Source: Drosophila persimilis (lineage: Eukaryota; Arthropoda; Insecta; Diptera; Drosophilidae). Taken from it: DNA of 64,000 nucleotides. This document shows positions 9,488-20,199 of the stretch, one piece after another. Position numbers and translations under genes: made by a program. The notes below the pieces were generated by a model, which was given only the letters and a program-made list of their open reading frames with translations, did not search any database and was not told where the DNA came from. The stretch covers positions 30,919 through 94,918 of the forward strand of contig NW_020825607.1 of assembly GCF_003286085.1 (NCBI RefSeq). The letters run 5' to 3'. How positions within the stretch are numbered: position 1 is the stretch's first letter; every line of letters begins with the position of its first letter.

Positions 9488-10348
9488 TACTTGTCGGTGG
9501 CCGAGTAGTTTTCTTCCGCCTTGTTGAGGCGTCGACTGACGTATGCGATGACCCGCTCTTTCCCTTTGATCTCTTGGGTGAGGACCGCGCCTACTTCCAG
9601 GTTGCTTGCGTCCGTCTGCAGGGAAAACTTGATGTTAAAGTCTGGGCAGGCGAGTACCGGTGCGGTGGTGAGCAGTGTTTTCAGCTCGTCGAAGTCGTCT
9701 TGTTGTTCTTGGCCCCATGTCCATGCTTTCCCTTTCTTCAGCAGCAGTGACATTGGTTGGACTACGGTGGCAAAGTTTGGGACAAATCTGCGGTACCACC
9801 CCGCCATGCCTACGCATTGTCGTAGCTCCGTCAGGTTGGTCGGCGGCCTCTGATCCTTTACCGCTGCGATTTTGTCGGGGTCCGTGTGGATACCCAGGCA
9901 CACTTGTCAGTGTTGATCCGTGGGTTTGCCTTCAGCAGTCGTGCGAAAACTTCTTTCAGGTGTTCCGTGAAGCTTTTCCTGACGATGACGATGTCGTCGA
10001 GATATGCGAACGCGAACGGTTCCATGTCTGCGCCGATAACGGCTTCGAGGGTCCGTTGAAACGTGGCTCCCGCGGAATGTAAACCGAAAGGCATTACTGT
10101 GTATTGGTATAATCCTAGGCCGGGTATCGTGAATGCCGTGGCTTCGCGGCTGTCGCGGGCCATTGGTATCTGCCAATATCCGTTTTTCTGTCGTGATGAA
10201 GTGGGCATTTCGGAGTCGCTCTAGTATGTAGTCGATCCTGGGTAGCGGGTACGCGTCCGGGATAGAACGCTCGCTTAGCTGCCGATAATCTACACACATG
10301 CGCCATCTCCCGTCCTTTTTGCGGACCAGGACTCCGGGATGGTTCCAT
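9487..10348 (-). pseudogene. C reverse transcriptase and RNase H, frameshifted
   Basis: RT motifs are spread over at least three frames: MCVDYRQLSERSIPDAYPLP, then QKNGYWQIPMARDSREATAF, GLYQYTVMPFGLHSAGATF, and FAFAYLDDIVIV with the catalytic YLDD intact. About 20 codons between LLKANPRINTDK and LGIHTDPDKIAAV are deleted. The connection (GMAGWYRRFVPNFA) and RNase H (FSLQTDASNLEVGAVLTQ, VIAYVSRRLNKAEENYSATDK) follow. It cannot produce one polyprotein. Confidence 0.8.
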
Positions 10349-10400
10349 TAGGTCCTCTGGTATCAGTTGGTCGACCGCTGTTTTATGGGTCGGTTGTCCC

Positions 10401-11611
10401 TCATGACCATGGTGTGTTTTCCTCGTCTAGAAATTCTTGTATTTTCGGCACGATGTCGGGAGGCCATGGGTCGGAGATCCGTTCTGAATCGTCCTCGGGT
10501 GGTTCGTCGATTCCTGGGTCGCAAGTGTGGTCGGGGTTTTCGGGGAGGATTGTTGTGTCGAATGCGCTTGGTGGTTCGACTTCGCGAGTGTATTCGCTTA
10601 TGCTGTCGACGACGGCGGGTGCCTCGATCATGAGTAGGGGGCTCGTGTGTGTCCTGAGGGGCACTTGCGCGACGTTATACTCATCGTGATGTACGAACGT
10701 GCGGGTGTCGATGGCGATCGTAGCGTTTGACAAACGGCTAGTTTGGGCGATGAAGGTCACCGACATGGTTCCCGGCGTGGTGCTGGGCCGCGTGCCGGCG
10801 CCGTACGAGGTGTTGCCCGGGAGGCGTTCCATGATGTCGGGGACGATCGATGGTGCGTCGGCTCCAGGTGCGTCGGGGTTCCGATGGGTGCCCCGTGTGG
10901 CAGTAATCGCCTTTCCCGGTTCTTGCCTGAGAGGACGCTGGAGTAGTGGGCCAGGGCGACAGTCGGAGGTGGTACCTCGAGCGCCTGGGTGCTGCGTGGC
11001 GGCCATCGTTGCTGGGGCTGGGTTGTCTTCTGGAGAGGCGTCCTGGGTTCCTTTCCCTTCGTTGGTGGAACCGCGTCGGTGCCCTCGGGAGACCGGCTAG
11101 CTTTCTTCGTTGCTTTGCTTAGTTTTGGGTTTCTCGGAGTGGGCCTGGGGCTACTGTGCCTCGTCGTGGCCGTGGGTTCTGTTTTCCTTGTTCCTTGTGC
11201 TCTTATCTCGTGTCGTGGCGGGGAATTCGTTGGCGGCGGAGGTCTCGAGTTCGTGGGTCCGGGGGCGTTTACTTGGCTGGCGGTGATAATCGGCGTGTTT
11301 GGGATGGGGCGTTGGGGGCCTTGGAGATGGAGGCGTGTGGCGCCACATTGTATTGTGGTTTCAATGGCGCACAGGAAATCCATCCCTATGATGGCTTGCT
11401 CTAACATATTGGGTAGTACCAGGAGTGGGATCTGTGCCTCTTGTTCGTCTAGTTTGACGCGCGCTAGCAAGATCTGAGTTATCTCTCGAGCTGAGCCGTC
11501 GGCTAGGCGTATCGGGACGCATGCGGCTCGCAGGTCGTTATCGCGGCCGAGTTTGCGGGCGAGGTCAGCGTCAATGAAGCTTCGGGACGCCCTGGTTGTA
11601 GTAGCCAGCAC
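10401..11611 (-). pseudogene. C protease and proline-rich linker
   Basis: Protease without its catalytic DTG end: it begins at SFIDADLARKLGRDNDLR, continues IRLADGSAREITQILLARV and reaches the hydrophobic core IIGMDFLCAIETTIQCG. It passes into a linker of more than 200 residues that is very rich in P, T, R and S. A frame change near 10760-11000 leads to RLSNATIAIDTRTFVHH and a C-terminal acidic part (PPEDDSERISDPWPP), which precedes RT. Role in an intact element: polyprotein processing. Not functional here because the active-site segment is lost at the 11608 junction. Confidence 0.75.
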
Positions 11612-12841
11612 AAAAATATAGGGAATTGTTTATCTTCTTTCGTCTCGTGAGACCCCCTAGTGATCTTTCAAATGATCAAGCTTTAGCCGCTCTTAAGGTT
11701 GGATCAAAGCTTTAGCCGCTCTTAAGTCCGAACGCCCACGCACACATGCAAGCGACGGACAGTGGGAAGCATAGACGGCAATCGTACGATTGCACAGTTA
11801 AGCTATGCTGTGCATTAGACGATCGTCTAATCCTGATCGAATGTTCTAGATCATACGATTGCACAGTTAGTAAAAAGCTCAAAGCTCTGCTGCACAGGCT
11901 AGTCAATCCATCGTCTATTACAGCTTTGAACAAAAGAAGAAAGTTGATCGATCTGTAAAGACGTGATAATTCCCGAGTGCGAGCAACATACACAGTGCAC
12001 ACATATATATATATAGTGCTGTCCGGAAAATATATATATTTCCACATATATATGCTGGAAGCATATAATTACAAGTGCCGTACAGTCCAGTGGTCTCTGA
12101 ATAAGAAGAATTTAGTGCAGATATATTTGGGGAAAAAAGGTATGTTTTCATATTAGTGCCGTGCACGTGCTGACATAACCTATGTTGCAGGGAAGTGTAC
12201 CTAAGCTGCCCCATCGCGGTATAGTCTCGAGAAGACTACACTGGGAGCTGGCTTAGGCGTACAGTTGTCGAGGTCTCTCCAACTCCAACCATAATTCATC
12301 TTTTCTGGACCTTATATTACCACCGAGTTCGGAATCTCCAAAGATCCAAGTGAACCAGATCAGCCTCAATCGCCAAGAATATTTAGTGCTGCTCAGTAAT
12401 TAATAACTAAATATAGGCTTGGCGGAAGATTCGTCAATACGGCCAGGAACCATATACATCGCACCTGTTGACCTCTAACCAACTTCAGGCGGGCAAGAGT
12501 CTACAAAGCAGCCGCACGGGATCGAGTTTTGTCCAATTTACATTTAATTCATTATCAAGTTCCAACGCATAAACATCAGTAGTTTAACGTAATGTAACTG
12601 AAACTTTATTAACACCCCTCTTTGATGTTACGCGCGTACATATCTACATACATATGTGCATATGCACACTAAATTGTCTTTCGTTTGTTACTTTTTGGTT
12701 CAATTTTCGCGATAGAGCATAACAATTAAATTTCTGTCTGTATTATGAAAACCAAAACAACTGGCTGATGACTATGCGACGGTGTTTGTAGCGTATTTTA
12801 TTGTATGCATTATATATTTATGATTTCCATATTTTAAACAG

Positions 12842-12902
12842 CTGCGGTCAACATCTACGACATTATTGGGCCCAACGATCAGCCTAAGACAATAACGCCG
12901 GA
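12842..12902 (+). other. Exon-like segment, copy 2
   Basis: Same 61 bp as 4999-5059, with acceptor TTTTAAACAG and donor GTGAGTAA. One substitution, ATC to ATT, is silent in the only open frame. Confidence 0.45.
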
Positions 12903-13078
12903 GTGAGTAATTATGTACAGCGAAAGTAGTTTGGTCAAAAGAGCCTATTGGCTTGAAAGTGTAGATATGCATACAACGTATAATGATTCACACCCGTCTG
13001 CTCAGTGTGTATAATGCACCCCAGTCTGATCTAGCTTTTGTTTACGATTTCGATTCTTATTCTCTAGTTTATATATAT

Positions 13079-13650
13079 AGTGACATATCTATAGTCCATG
13101 CTCCGCATACCCTTGTCTATGTCTATTACCCTGCACCCACAATACTATAAACAATCCGACACTCTCAGCTTCGAAACCCCATAAACAATCTCACGCTCGA
13201 AATGGACCACGCGTAGCCGATTGCAGGCAATGTAAACAAACACCCTAAGCTAGAAGTGGAACATAAAACAATAGATGCCGCACTAGAATCCATCCGCACT
13301 AAAATCCAGCCGCACTAGAATCACGCCACTCTTCAGAGATCAATTACTAATCGATTCTCAAGAACCACGCCATCGTAGCTGACCAATCAGAGGCCCTATT
13401 CTCAGCCACCCCCAAGTAAGGCAACACCGATCATACGCAGCGGAAGCCTTTCATCAAAAGCCGCCTTTCCCACATATCGATCGAGTCACGTACTCCATCT
13501 CCGAAGCCGAAGTCGAAGACAACGCCTCCGAATCCAAATCCGAATCCCAAGCCGAGCATCATGATATAAATAGTCTACATTTAAGAAGGCAAATCAGTTC
13601 TGTTCAAGACAAACGTCAATCGCGATACCGTCGGAGAATTCAACAAAAGT
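13079..13650 (+). repeat. 17.6/297-type LTR 'A', copy 2, 3'-truncated
   Basis: Begins AGTGACATAT after a TATATATA tract and matches 5217-5788. It stops at acaaaagtt, where inverted helitron sequence starts. Confidence 0.7.
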
Positions 13651-13792
13651 TGATTTTCTGTCTCTCTCGCACGCACTCTTTGTCGTGTCGTTTAATATTA
13701 GCGGCGTCTGCCTGAGGAGAGCCATACTGACTTAGTATCGGGTATAACTGTAGAGTTGCGGTGTCCGCAGCAACTCACAACGTTCCCCCTCG
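13651..13792 (-). mobile_element. DINE-1/Helentron-like 5'-end fragment, inverted
   Basis: Reverse complement of the first about 140 bp of the complete copy at 43180 (CGAGGGGGAACGTTGTGAG ... GAGAGAGACAGAAAATC). Adjacent to the start of an LTR B copy, exactly as at 18604-18615 in the opposite orientation. Confidence 0.75.
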
Positions 13793-13802
13793 TTATGTAT
13801 AT

Positions 13803-14024
13803 AGTGACATATCCATAATTCCCCACATCCCATACACATTATGTTTATGTACAATTCATCCACCCCATCCACACAAGTAACAGGACCCCACTCAAGAATC
13901 AATAACTGTTTCTTCCCATACTCCAAGCTAGGGCCCCCCATAATATAAACAATGGACCCCATTGCTTCATCAACATTAGAATCACGCCACTCTCGAGAAA
14001 TCGATTCTTTAGAATCACGCCACT
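13803..14024 (+). repeat. 17.6/297-type LTR 'B' fragment
   Basis: Starts AGTGACATATCC and matches, inverted, the 5' part of the LTR at 18016-18604. It breaks at cacgccactca against inverted helitron sequence. Confidence 0.7.
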
Positions 14025-14097
14025 CACCCCCTTCCGCCCCCGCAAAGGACGAAAATCTGGGGCATCCACAAATCTCAGAGACTATTTAAGCTAGAGT

Positions 14098-14133
14098 AAC
14101 CAAATTTAGTATCCGCACTCCTGTTAGATCTCG
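14098..14133. repeat. LINE target-site duplication, left copy
   Basis: The 36 bp from aaccaaatttagtatcc to tagatctcg recur at 17220-17255 and flank the LINE exactly. This is direct evidence for target-primed insertion into the helitron. Confidence 0.9.
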
Positions 14134-17100
14134 AGATCTAGAGACCACTCCTTCTCGGACCACAGGTATATCGAGACGATATTATCCTTCGATATTCCCA
14201 AACCAACCGACTATATCAACCCCAGAAAAGCCAACTGGGAAAAATATAGCACAACGCTGGAGGAGCTACTCCCTCCTAACGCCCCTAACTGCCCGAACAC
14301 TGAAGACAACCTAAACCGTCTTGTGTACAGGTTTACGGATGCGTGCAACAAAGCCTTCAAGGCAGCATGTCCTTCTACCAGACCAAGGGGAAAAAAGAAA
14401 CCCCCCTGGTGGTCCAAGCAACTAGACACCCTTCGTAGAACTTGCAGGACTCTATTCAACAGAGCCACAAGAACTAAGGAGGATACTCACTGGGCAGACT
14501 ATAAAACCAGTCTAGCACTATACAAAAAGGAAACGAGGAAGGCTAAAAGAGCCTCCTGGCAAAAATTTTGCTCCGAAATCGAGGAAACCTCGGAGGCCGC
14601 AAGACTCCGGAAAGTTCTCTCAAAAACCACCCCCTCGGTACCTCAAAAAGAATGATGGCACGTGGACCAACTCTAGTGAGGAGTCCCTGCACATTTTGCT
14701 CGACACGCACTTCCCCGGATGCACATCCACCGAGCCGTCACACCTCCCAAGAGAGGGATCGGTAGTATCGATGGACCATATCCTTACAAAACGGAACATA
14801 AGTTGGGCAGTAAACAGCTTCAACCCGTTTAAATCGCCAGGCCCGGACCAGGTAATCCCGGCCCAGCTTCAGAGGGCCGGGGAGACGGCCATCAACTGGC
14901 TACATAGTATCTTCAGGAAGATACTGGCGGTATGTACAATACCGCAAGCGTGGCTTAAGGCTAGGATAGTTTTCATCCCTAAAGCAGGCAAAGCCTCACA
15001 CTCAACCCCAAAAGACTTTAGACCAATCAGTTTATCGTCTTTCCTACTCAAAACCTTTGAGAGACTTATCGGGCTACAATTACGTACTACCATAAGTCCC
15101 CAGCTGTACTCAAGTGCGCAGCAAGCCTACCGGAAAGGAAAATCGACAGAAACGGCACTTCACGAAGTGATCTCGAGTGTAGAAAAATCCCTGCATCTCA
15201 AAGAATACTCACTAATAGCTTTTCTCGATATCGAGGGAGCCTTCAATAACGTCACACCGGGCGCCATTACAGAAGCCCTGACCGACCTGGGGGTGGACCG
15301 TCACTTGGTGATGCTCATTGATCAATTGCTCATACGCAGGACGGTGACATCATCGATGGGATCGTCCACCCAGTCAAGGTATGTCAACAGAGGAACCCCG
15401 CAAGGGGGAGTTCTGTCTCCTCTTCTATGGAACATTGCAGTCAATAAGATTCTTTGCGACCTGGAAGAGGGGGGCTGTAAAGTAGTGGCATACGCGGATG
15501 ACGTTGCAATTATCTTTGCGGGGAAATACCCCCAAACACTATGCGACCTAATGACTGCAAAGCTTGCTCGATTGTCCCAATGGACAGAATCGCGCGGATT
15601 GGGACTAAATCCCTCGAAAACGGAACTCGTGTTATTCACAAAAAAATACAAGGTCCCGCCCCTCAACCCCCTAACACTAAACGGATACAGGCTCTCCTTC
15701 AGCGACAGTGCCAGTTACTTAGGGTTGGTAATTGACAAAAAGCTTAGCTGGAACCTGAATGTCAAGGATAGAGTGAGGAAAGCAACGACAGCACTCTATA
15801 CTTGCAAAAAAGCTATCGGCCTAAAGTGGGGCATGAACCCAAGCATAGTCCGATGGATATATCTGGCAATAGTCAGACCTATAATACTCTACGGAGTTAC
15901 TGTCTGGTGGCCTGCCCTAGCGAAAAGGACAATAACCAATCAGCTGGGCAAGGTTCAGCGAACAGCCGCCCTCTGCATCAGTGGAGCTCTTCGAACTACA
16001 CCAAATGATGCGCTAAACGCCATGTTATGCCTTCAGAGCCTTGACTTTGCAGGAAAGGAGCGGGCAGAAATGGCAGCAATACGTCTTAGGGACTCTGAAC
16101 ATAGGTCACTCATCTATACTAAACAAAAACAACAAGGTCCAAGCAAGAACGGACTATCAAGTTCCAATGGAGCACACGGAGACTCCATTCAGCATAATCA
16201 TCCCTCATAGAGACGATTGGCTCGAGGGACCCCCCGGCCCAGACGGGGCCATAAGCATCTTCACGGATGGCTCAAAACTGGACGGCAGGGTTGGAGAAGG
16301 AATCTACTCTGAACAACTTAACATAAGGCAATCTTTCAGGCTTCCGGATCACTGTAGCGTCTTCCAAGCGGAAGTTACAGCAATCAGGGAGGCTCTGTAC
16401 TGCCTTCATACGGTTACCACCACGGCAACCAATCTAAACATCTACAGCGACAGCCAAGCTGCGATCAGATCACTTAACGCGATCTCCTCGAACTCGGCTA
16501 CTGTGGCGAAGTGCCGCAGATCTCTTCACGAGATGGCTCAGCAATTTGCTATCAGCCTTATATGGGTCCCGGGTCACCGGGATATCGAGGGCAACTGCAT
16601 AGCGGACGAGCTGGCCAGATCTGGCACTACAACCCCCCTTCTCCAAGATAAGGAGGATATTTGTATGCCTATGGCCACCTGCAAGCTCATCATAAAAGAG
16701 CAGTACACGCTACTGATAGACAACAAGTGGCAAACAGGGCCACGTTGTCGCACAGCTCGGCAAACATGGCCGACCATAGATAAGAAGCGCACCTCAGAGC
16801 TCTGCAAACTAGGCAGGGAAAGGTGCAGCGCAGTCATACGTTCCCTCACAGGACACTGGCTAGTAGGCACCCACGCAAACAGGCTGGGTGCCCCATACAA
16901 TGATTTCTGCCGCAGCTGCAGAGACGAGGACGAGGAGGAAACAGTGGAACACCTGTTCTGTTCCTGTCTAGCTCTCAGCAGAAGGAGGCTGCATCACTTG
17001 GGCTCTGCCTTTCTGAACGACATCTCGGAGATGTCCACGCTATGTCCCAGAAAGATCGTCAACTTTATAAGGGCATCTGGATGGGACAACTGTTGACATG

Positions 17101-17219
17101 AAGTCTCATCTGCAGGGAGGGAATGATCCCAAACGGTATCACAACGGGCCGAAACCGGCCTATGTGTGCTGGGCTCCGAGCGAGCTTGGCGGCCGTCTCT
17201 ACCTAACCTAACCTAACCT
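14134..17219 (+). mobile_element. LOA-like non-LTR retrotransposon, 5'-truncated
   Basis: Flanked by a perfect 36-bp target-site duplication. It contains the end of the endonuclease, a complete RT, a downstream RNase H and a cysteine-rich C-terminus, then a 3' UTR ending in repeated cctaacctaacc instead of poly(A). RT plus RNase H in one ORF2 fits the LOA/I side of LINEs (Bilbo, Loa, Baggins relatives). ORF1 and most of the endonuclease are lost by 5' truncation. Confidence 0.85.
14146..17093 (+). pseudogene. LINE ORF2: endonuclease end, RT and RNase H, two frameshifts
   Basis: Opens in the endonuclease tail (SFSDHRYIETILSF) and runs to about 14640, where one frameshift leads to the RT frame. 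RT blocks: WAVNSFNPFKSPGPDQVIP, FRPISLSSFLLKTFERL, AYRKGKSTETALHEV, LIAFLDIEGAFNNV, NRGTPQGGVLSPLLWN and VVAYADDVAII, where YADD is the catalytic site. A second frameshift near 16100-16130 leads to RNase H: ISIFTDGSKLDGRVGEG, FQAEVTAIREAL, NIYSDSQAAIRS and WVPGHRDIEGNCIADELA. The C-terminus carries CRSCRDEDEEETVEHLFCSC, the zinc-knuckle-like C-x2-C-x8-H-x4-C end of this LINE group. Only two single-base shifts separate it from a continuous frame, so it is fairly young. Confidence 0.88.
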
Positions 17220-17255
17220 AACCAAATTTAGTATCCGCACTCCTGTTAGATCTCG
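17220..17255. repeat. LINE target-site duplication, right copy
   Basis: Repeat of 14098-14133, directly after the cctaacctaacct tail. Confidence 0.9.
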
Positions 17256-17777
17256 CTATAAAACATATATCTCAAAATTTCGACCCACCCCCTTCCGCCT
17301 ACACAAAAGACGAAAATCTGTTGCATCCACAATATTGAGGATACGAGAAAACTAAAAACTCAGAATCGTAGAGGATGACTATATCTTTTAGAGTGCAAAA
17401 TCTGAACCAGATCGTTCAATTATTATAGCCAGAATCAAGAAAACAGTTTCATTCTTTCTCGCTCTGTCTCTCTAACACACAGGTTTCATGGTCGGTTTTG
17501 CCAATTGCAAAATATGAGTTCAAGGATCTCAGAACCCATAAGAGCTTGAGCAACCAAATTTGGTATCCACACTCCTGTGATATCGGACCTTGACCGTTTT
17601 GTGTCAAAATTTCGCCACACACCCAATTTGCAGTGGCTCTCTCTGTCTCTCTCGCACGCACTCTTTGTCGTGTCGTTTAATATTAGCGGCGTCTGCCTGA
17701 GGAGAGCCATACTGACTTAGTATCGGGTATAACTATAGAGTTGCGGTGTCCGCAGCAACTCACAACGTTCCCCCTCG

Positions 17778-18604
17778 TTTGATTTTGTATTTAGTGTTTC
17801 ACTGTTCTGGGTGGATCACTATCTCCGCTTACTTCAGTTCACTTAATTTTAGTTTTGCAAATCGTATGTGCTCGTAACACATAGGTTCTTTGGCGGGTTT
17901 CACAATTTTATTAACGATTCCGGGATTACGTGATCACAGTAATTAGAAATTACACAAGCTGACCATTACCGAAATATAGGTGTTAATTTTAAACGAAATC
18001 CTACCGGCTGCGCCAGTTAAATATCGGCAACTCGATTTTAAGTTTTTAAAAAAGACTTTTATTTTACAAACTTAAATATCTTTATGTCACAAGATTTAAA
18101 TGAATTCCCCGACTTGACTTTGGGTCTGCTTGTCTCAAACGGAACTGATCTCTCTGCTGCTGGCTAGTTTCCATGAGCCCTTCTCTTGGAACTCCCGACT
18201 CTGGCTTCGGGCGTTGCTTTCCTCGGCTGCATCTTCGTGTCGGTGGCGTACGTGCCTGGATCGATATTTGGGGATGCGTCGGCTTTGATGAAAGGCATCC
18301 ACTGCTGGCGATCGGTGTTGCATTACATGACGGAGCTAGGAATGTGATACTCCTTGGTTTTATGTCTAGCTTTGATTGGTCCTCATGAGTGGCGTGATTC
18401 TAAACAATCGATTTCTCGAGAGTGGCGTGATTCTAATGTTGATGAAACAATGGGGTCCATTGTTTATATTATGGGGGGCCCCAGCTTGGAGTATGGGAAG
18501 AAACAGTTATTGATTCTTGAGTCCTGTTACTTGTGTGGATGGGGTGGATGAATTGTACATAAACATAATGTGTATGGGATGTGGGGAATTATGGATATGT
18601 CACT
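17778..18604 (-). mobile_element. 17.6/297-like element 'B': 5' LTR, primer site and leader only
   Basis: On the minus strand the LTR runs from 18604 (AGTGACATATCC) to about 18016 (...ATATTTAAC). It is followed by the primer-binding sequence TGGCGCAGCCGGTAGGATTT (18015 to about 17996), close to the complement of tRNA-Ser as in 17.6 and 297. An AT-rich leader follows to 17778. The helitron insertion replaces the rest; no gag or pol is present. The right flank is an ATATA tract, the preferred target of this group. Confidence 0.75.
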
Positions 18605-18614
18605 ATATACATAA

Positions 18615-19306
18615 CGAGGGGCAACGTTGTGAGTTGAGGCGGACACCGCAACTCTGCAGTTATACCCGATACTAAGTCAGTATGGCTCTCCTCCGGCAGA
18701 CGCCGCTAATATTAAACGACACGACAAAGAGTGCGTGCGAGAGAGACAGAAAATCAGTCTGAGCGTGACGTCACAATTTAGTTCCAAGGGGCACACCAAG
18801 GGGTCATGGCCGACAGATAGATGTATGGAATGGCATGACCAAGGTAGGGTGGGCAAGGGTTCCTCGAAACAGTTGAGGATCGTCCGGCTGTCTTATAGGT
18901 AATCGTCCTTGTTATGTGGTCATTTGTACTGAACTCTATCCGGTGAAGTGTATGGCTTGTTTTTTTCTTGCACGGTAAATTTAAAATAAAGAAAGTAAAG
19001 GGCCTCGGACTATGGCAATCAAAATAACTCCACCCCCCTTGCCGACGAGCTAGCAGCCGGAAACAATACGTGCCGGTCATAGCCGAGTAATACCATCCCG
19101 CCCAAGTACTCGTTACTCATTAAAAGCTCTTATAGTCTTTGAGCACTAGGCTCTAATAGGGACGGACAGACAGACAGGGCTAAATCGACTCGGCTATTGA
19201 TGCTAATCAAAACTCTATATACTTTATGGGGTCGGAAACGATTCCTTCCATCCACTTTTACCACAAATCTAATATACCCCAATACTCATTTTGAGTATCG
19301 GGTATA
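18615..19306 (+). mobile_element. DINE-1/Helentron-like element, variant interior
   Basis: 5' end at 18615 (CGAGGGGC) to about 18777, and 3' end at 19122-19306 (ctcttatagtctttgagca ... gagtatcgggtata), both matching 43180-44294. The 345 bp between (18778-19121) differ from that copy and hold no gene I can recognise. The 3' part carries the typical gggacggacagacagac run. Confidence 0.75.
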
Positions 19307-19519
19307 AAAATTGTGCGCACTGAAACATTTTTCAACTTTGAGTGCTCATATCTTCTAAACGAAAAGTCCGAATTTGAAAGGTTAATTTTTAAAAGCTCTG
19401 GAAAATTCTCTATTAGATGCGTATATTCATGGTATCCAAAGCGCTAAAAAAATCTCCGAGTTTTGCCACCTATTTTCGTCGGAATCGCCCCTGTGCGACG
19501 ATCCAACCCTAAGGTAGCA
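19307..19519. other. Unclassified spacer
   Basis: About 210 bp between a helitron end and the next LINE. I see no gene or recognisable repeat. It may be 5' sequence of that LINE. Confidence 0.3.
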
Positions 19520-19526
19520 AACGCAC

Positions 19527-20032
19527 ATGGTCTGCCAACTGGAGGCGATGTGGGAGGGGGCCAAGCTGGAGGTTGTGGACCGGAAGCTTATCCCGTCCAA
19601 ACCTAAGGCGAAGGTACTCTTCCCCATCACAATCCAGGGGGAGCGAGCGCTGAAGCTCCTTCATCGGCAAAACGCAAACGTGCCAACGACCGATTGGAGG
19701 ATCTTACACATTGGTAGCCCACTATCCAACGAGGGGGGCCAATGTGTGATCATCCAAATAAATAAGGAAGCAGAGGATCTGCTGTACTCCAAATTCGGGA
19801 AGATGGCGTGGGGCATGGGAAACGTCTACCTGCGCCTCAAAAAGCGCACACCCTACAGGCAGGCGAGGTGGAAAGGGACTTAGGTCTCGAATCCATCGTG
19901 GAGGCCGCCCAGGGTCTTGCGCTCGAAGACGCAGAGGAAGAAGAGGAGGACGGTGACATGATAGTCAACCCGTCAGGTGCAATTGAGCCAGCCACCCATG
20001 ATGCTGAGAGTGCTGCAGCTCAACTTGCATAA
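19527..20032 (+). pseudogene. LINE ORF1 C-terminal part
   Basis: About 119 codons (ending at 19883) with the conserved C-terminal block of LOA-type ORF1: TTDWRILHIGSPLSNEGGQC, INKEAEDLLYSKFGKMAWG and NVYLRLKKR. Continuation in the next frame gives a short acidic tail (LEDAEEEEEDGDM) to 20032, so one frameshift lies near 19870. ORF1 proteins bind element RNA. The N-terminal two-thirds are missing. Confidence 0.65.
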
Positions 20033-20199
20033 AAGCAAGGTAGCGTATGGCTCATGACAGAGCCGCACCACCCGACGAACTCAGAAGTCTGGTGACAAAA
20101 GCCGGCACCAAAAACCATTAACTCGTAATCGTGACGGACGCCACAATCTGTACTTTATACTAGCAACTAATCTATATATAGCAAACGTTGGGGAGGAGC

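Larger units (their letters stand above)
9200..11608 (-). mobile_element. Gypsy element 'C', internal fragment (protease to integrase N-terminus)
   Basis: Read leftward: protease (11608-11300), proline-rich linker (to about 10430), RT (10350-9860), RNase H (9860-9480) and the integrase zinc-binding HHCC start (9487-9220). No LTR is attached. It is cut off at about 9200 against K gag and at about 11608 inside the protease, the same breakpoint as in the 3609-3826 fragment. Other C copies are at 22881-32374, 34987-36611, 38916-40019 and 58674-61565. Confidence 0.8.
11408..13650. repeat. Segmental duplication, copy 2
   Basis: Second copy of 3609-5789. It carries the same C-protease junction, the 51-bp intron-like segment (12140-12190), the exon-like segment (12842-12902) and the A LTR (from 13079). 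Differences include a roughly 35-bp extra segment near 12466-12500 and an extra gcatacaacgtataatg stretch near 12968. It ends where helitron sequence begins at 13651, inside the A LTR. Confidence 0.85.
14025..17777 (-). mobile_element. DINE-1/Helentron-like element, inverted, split by a LINE
   Basis: Two parts, 14025-14133 and 17220-17777, reconstruct one inverted helitron whose 5' end (complement of CGAGGGGG) is at 17777. The interruption is the LINE at 14134-17219. It is non-coding, with the repeated helitron motif gggggcggaagggggt (inverted here as cccccttccgcc). Confidence 0.75.

Noticed and set aside
17195-17222. CCTAACC repeats resembling telomere sequence
   Set aside because: They are the 3' tail of the LINE, bounded by its target-site duplication; Drosophila lacks such telomeric repeats.
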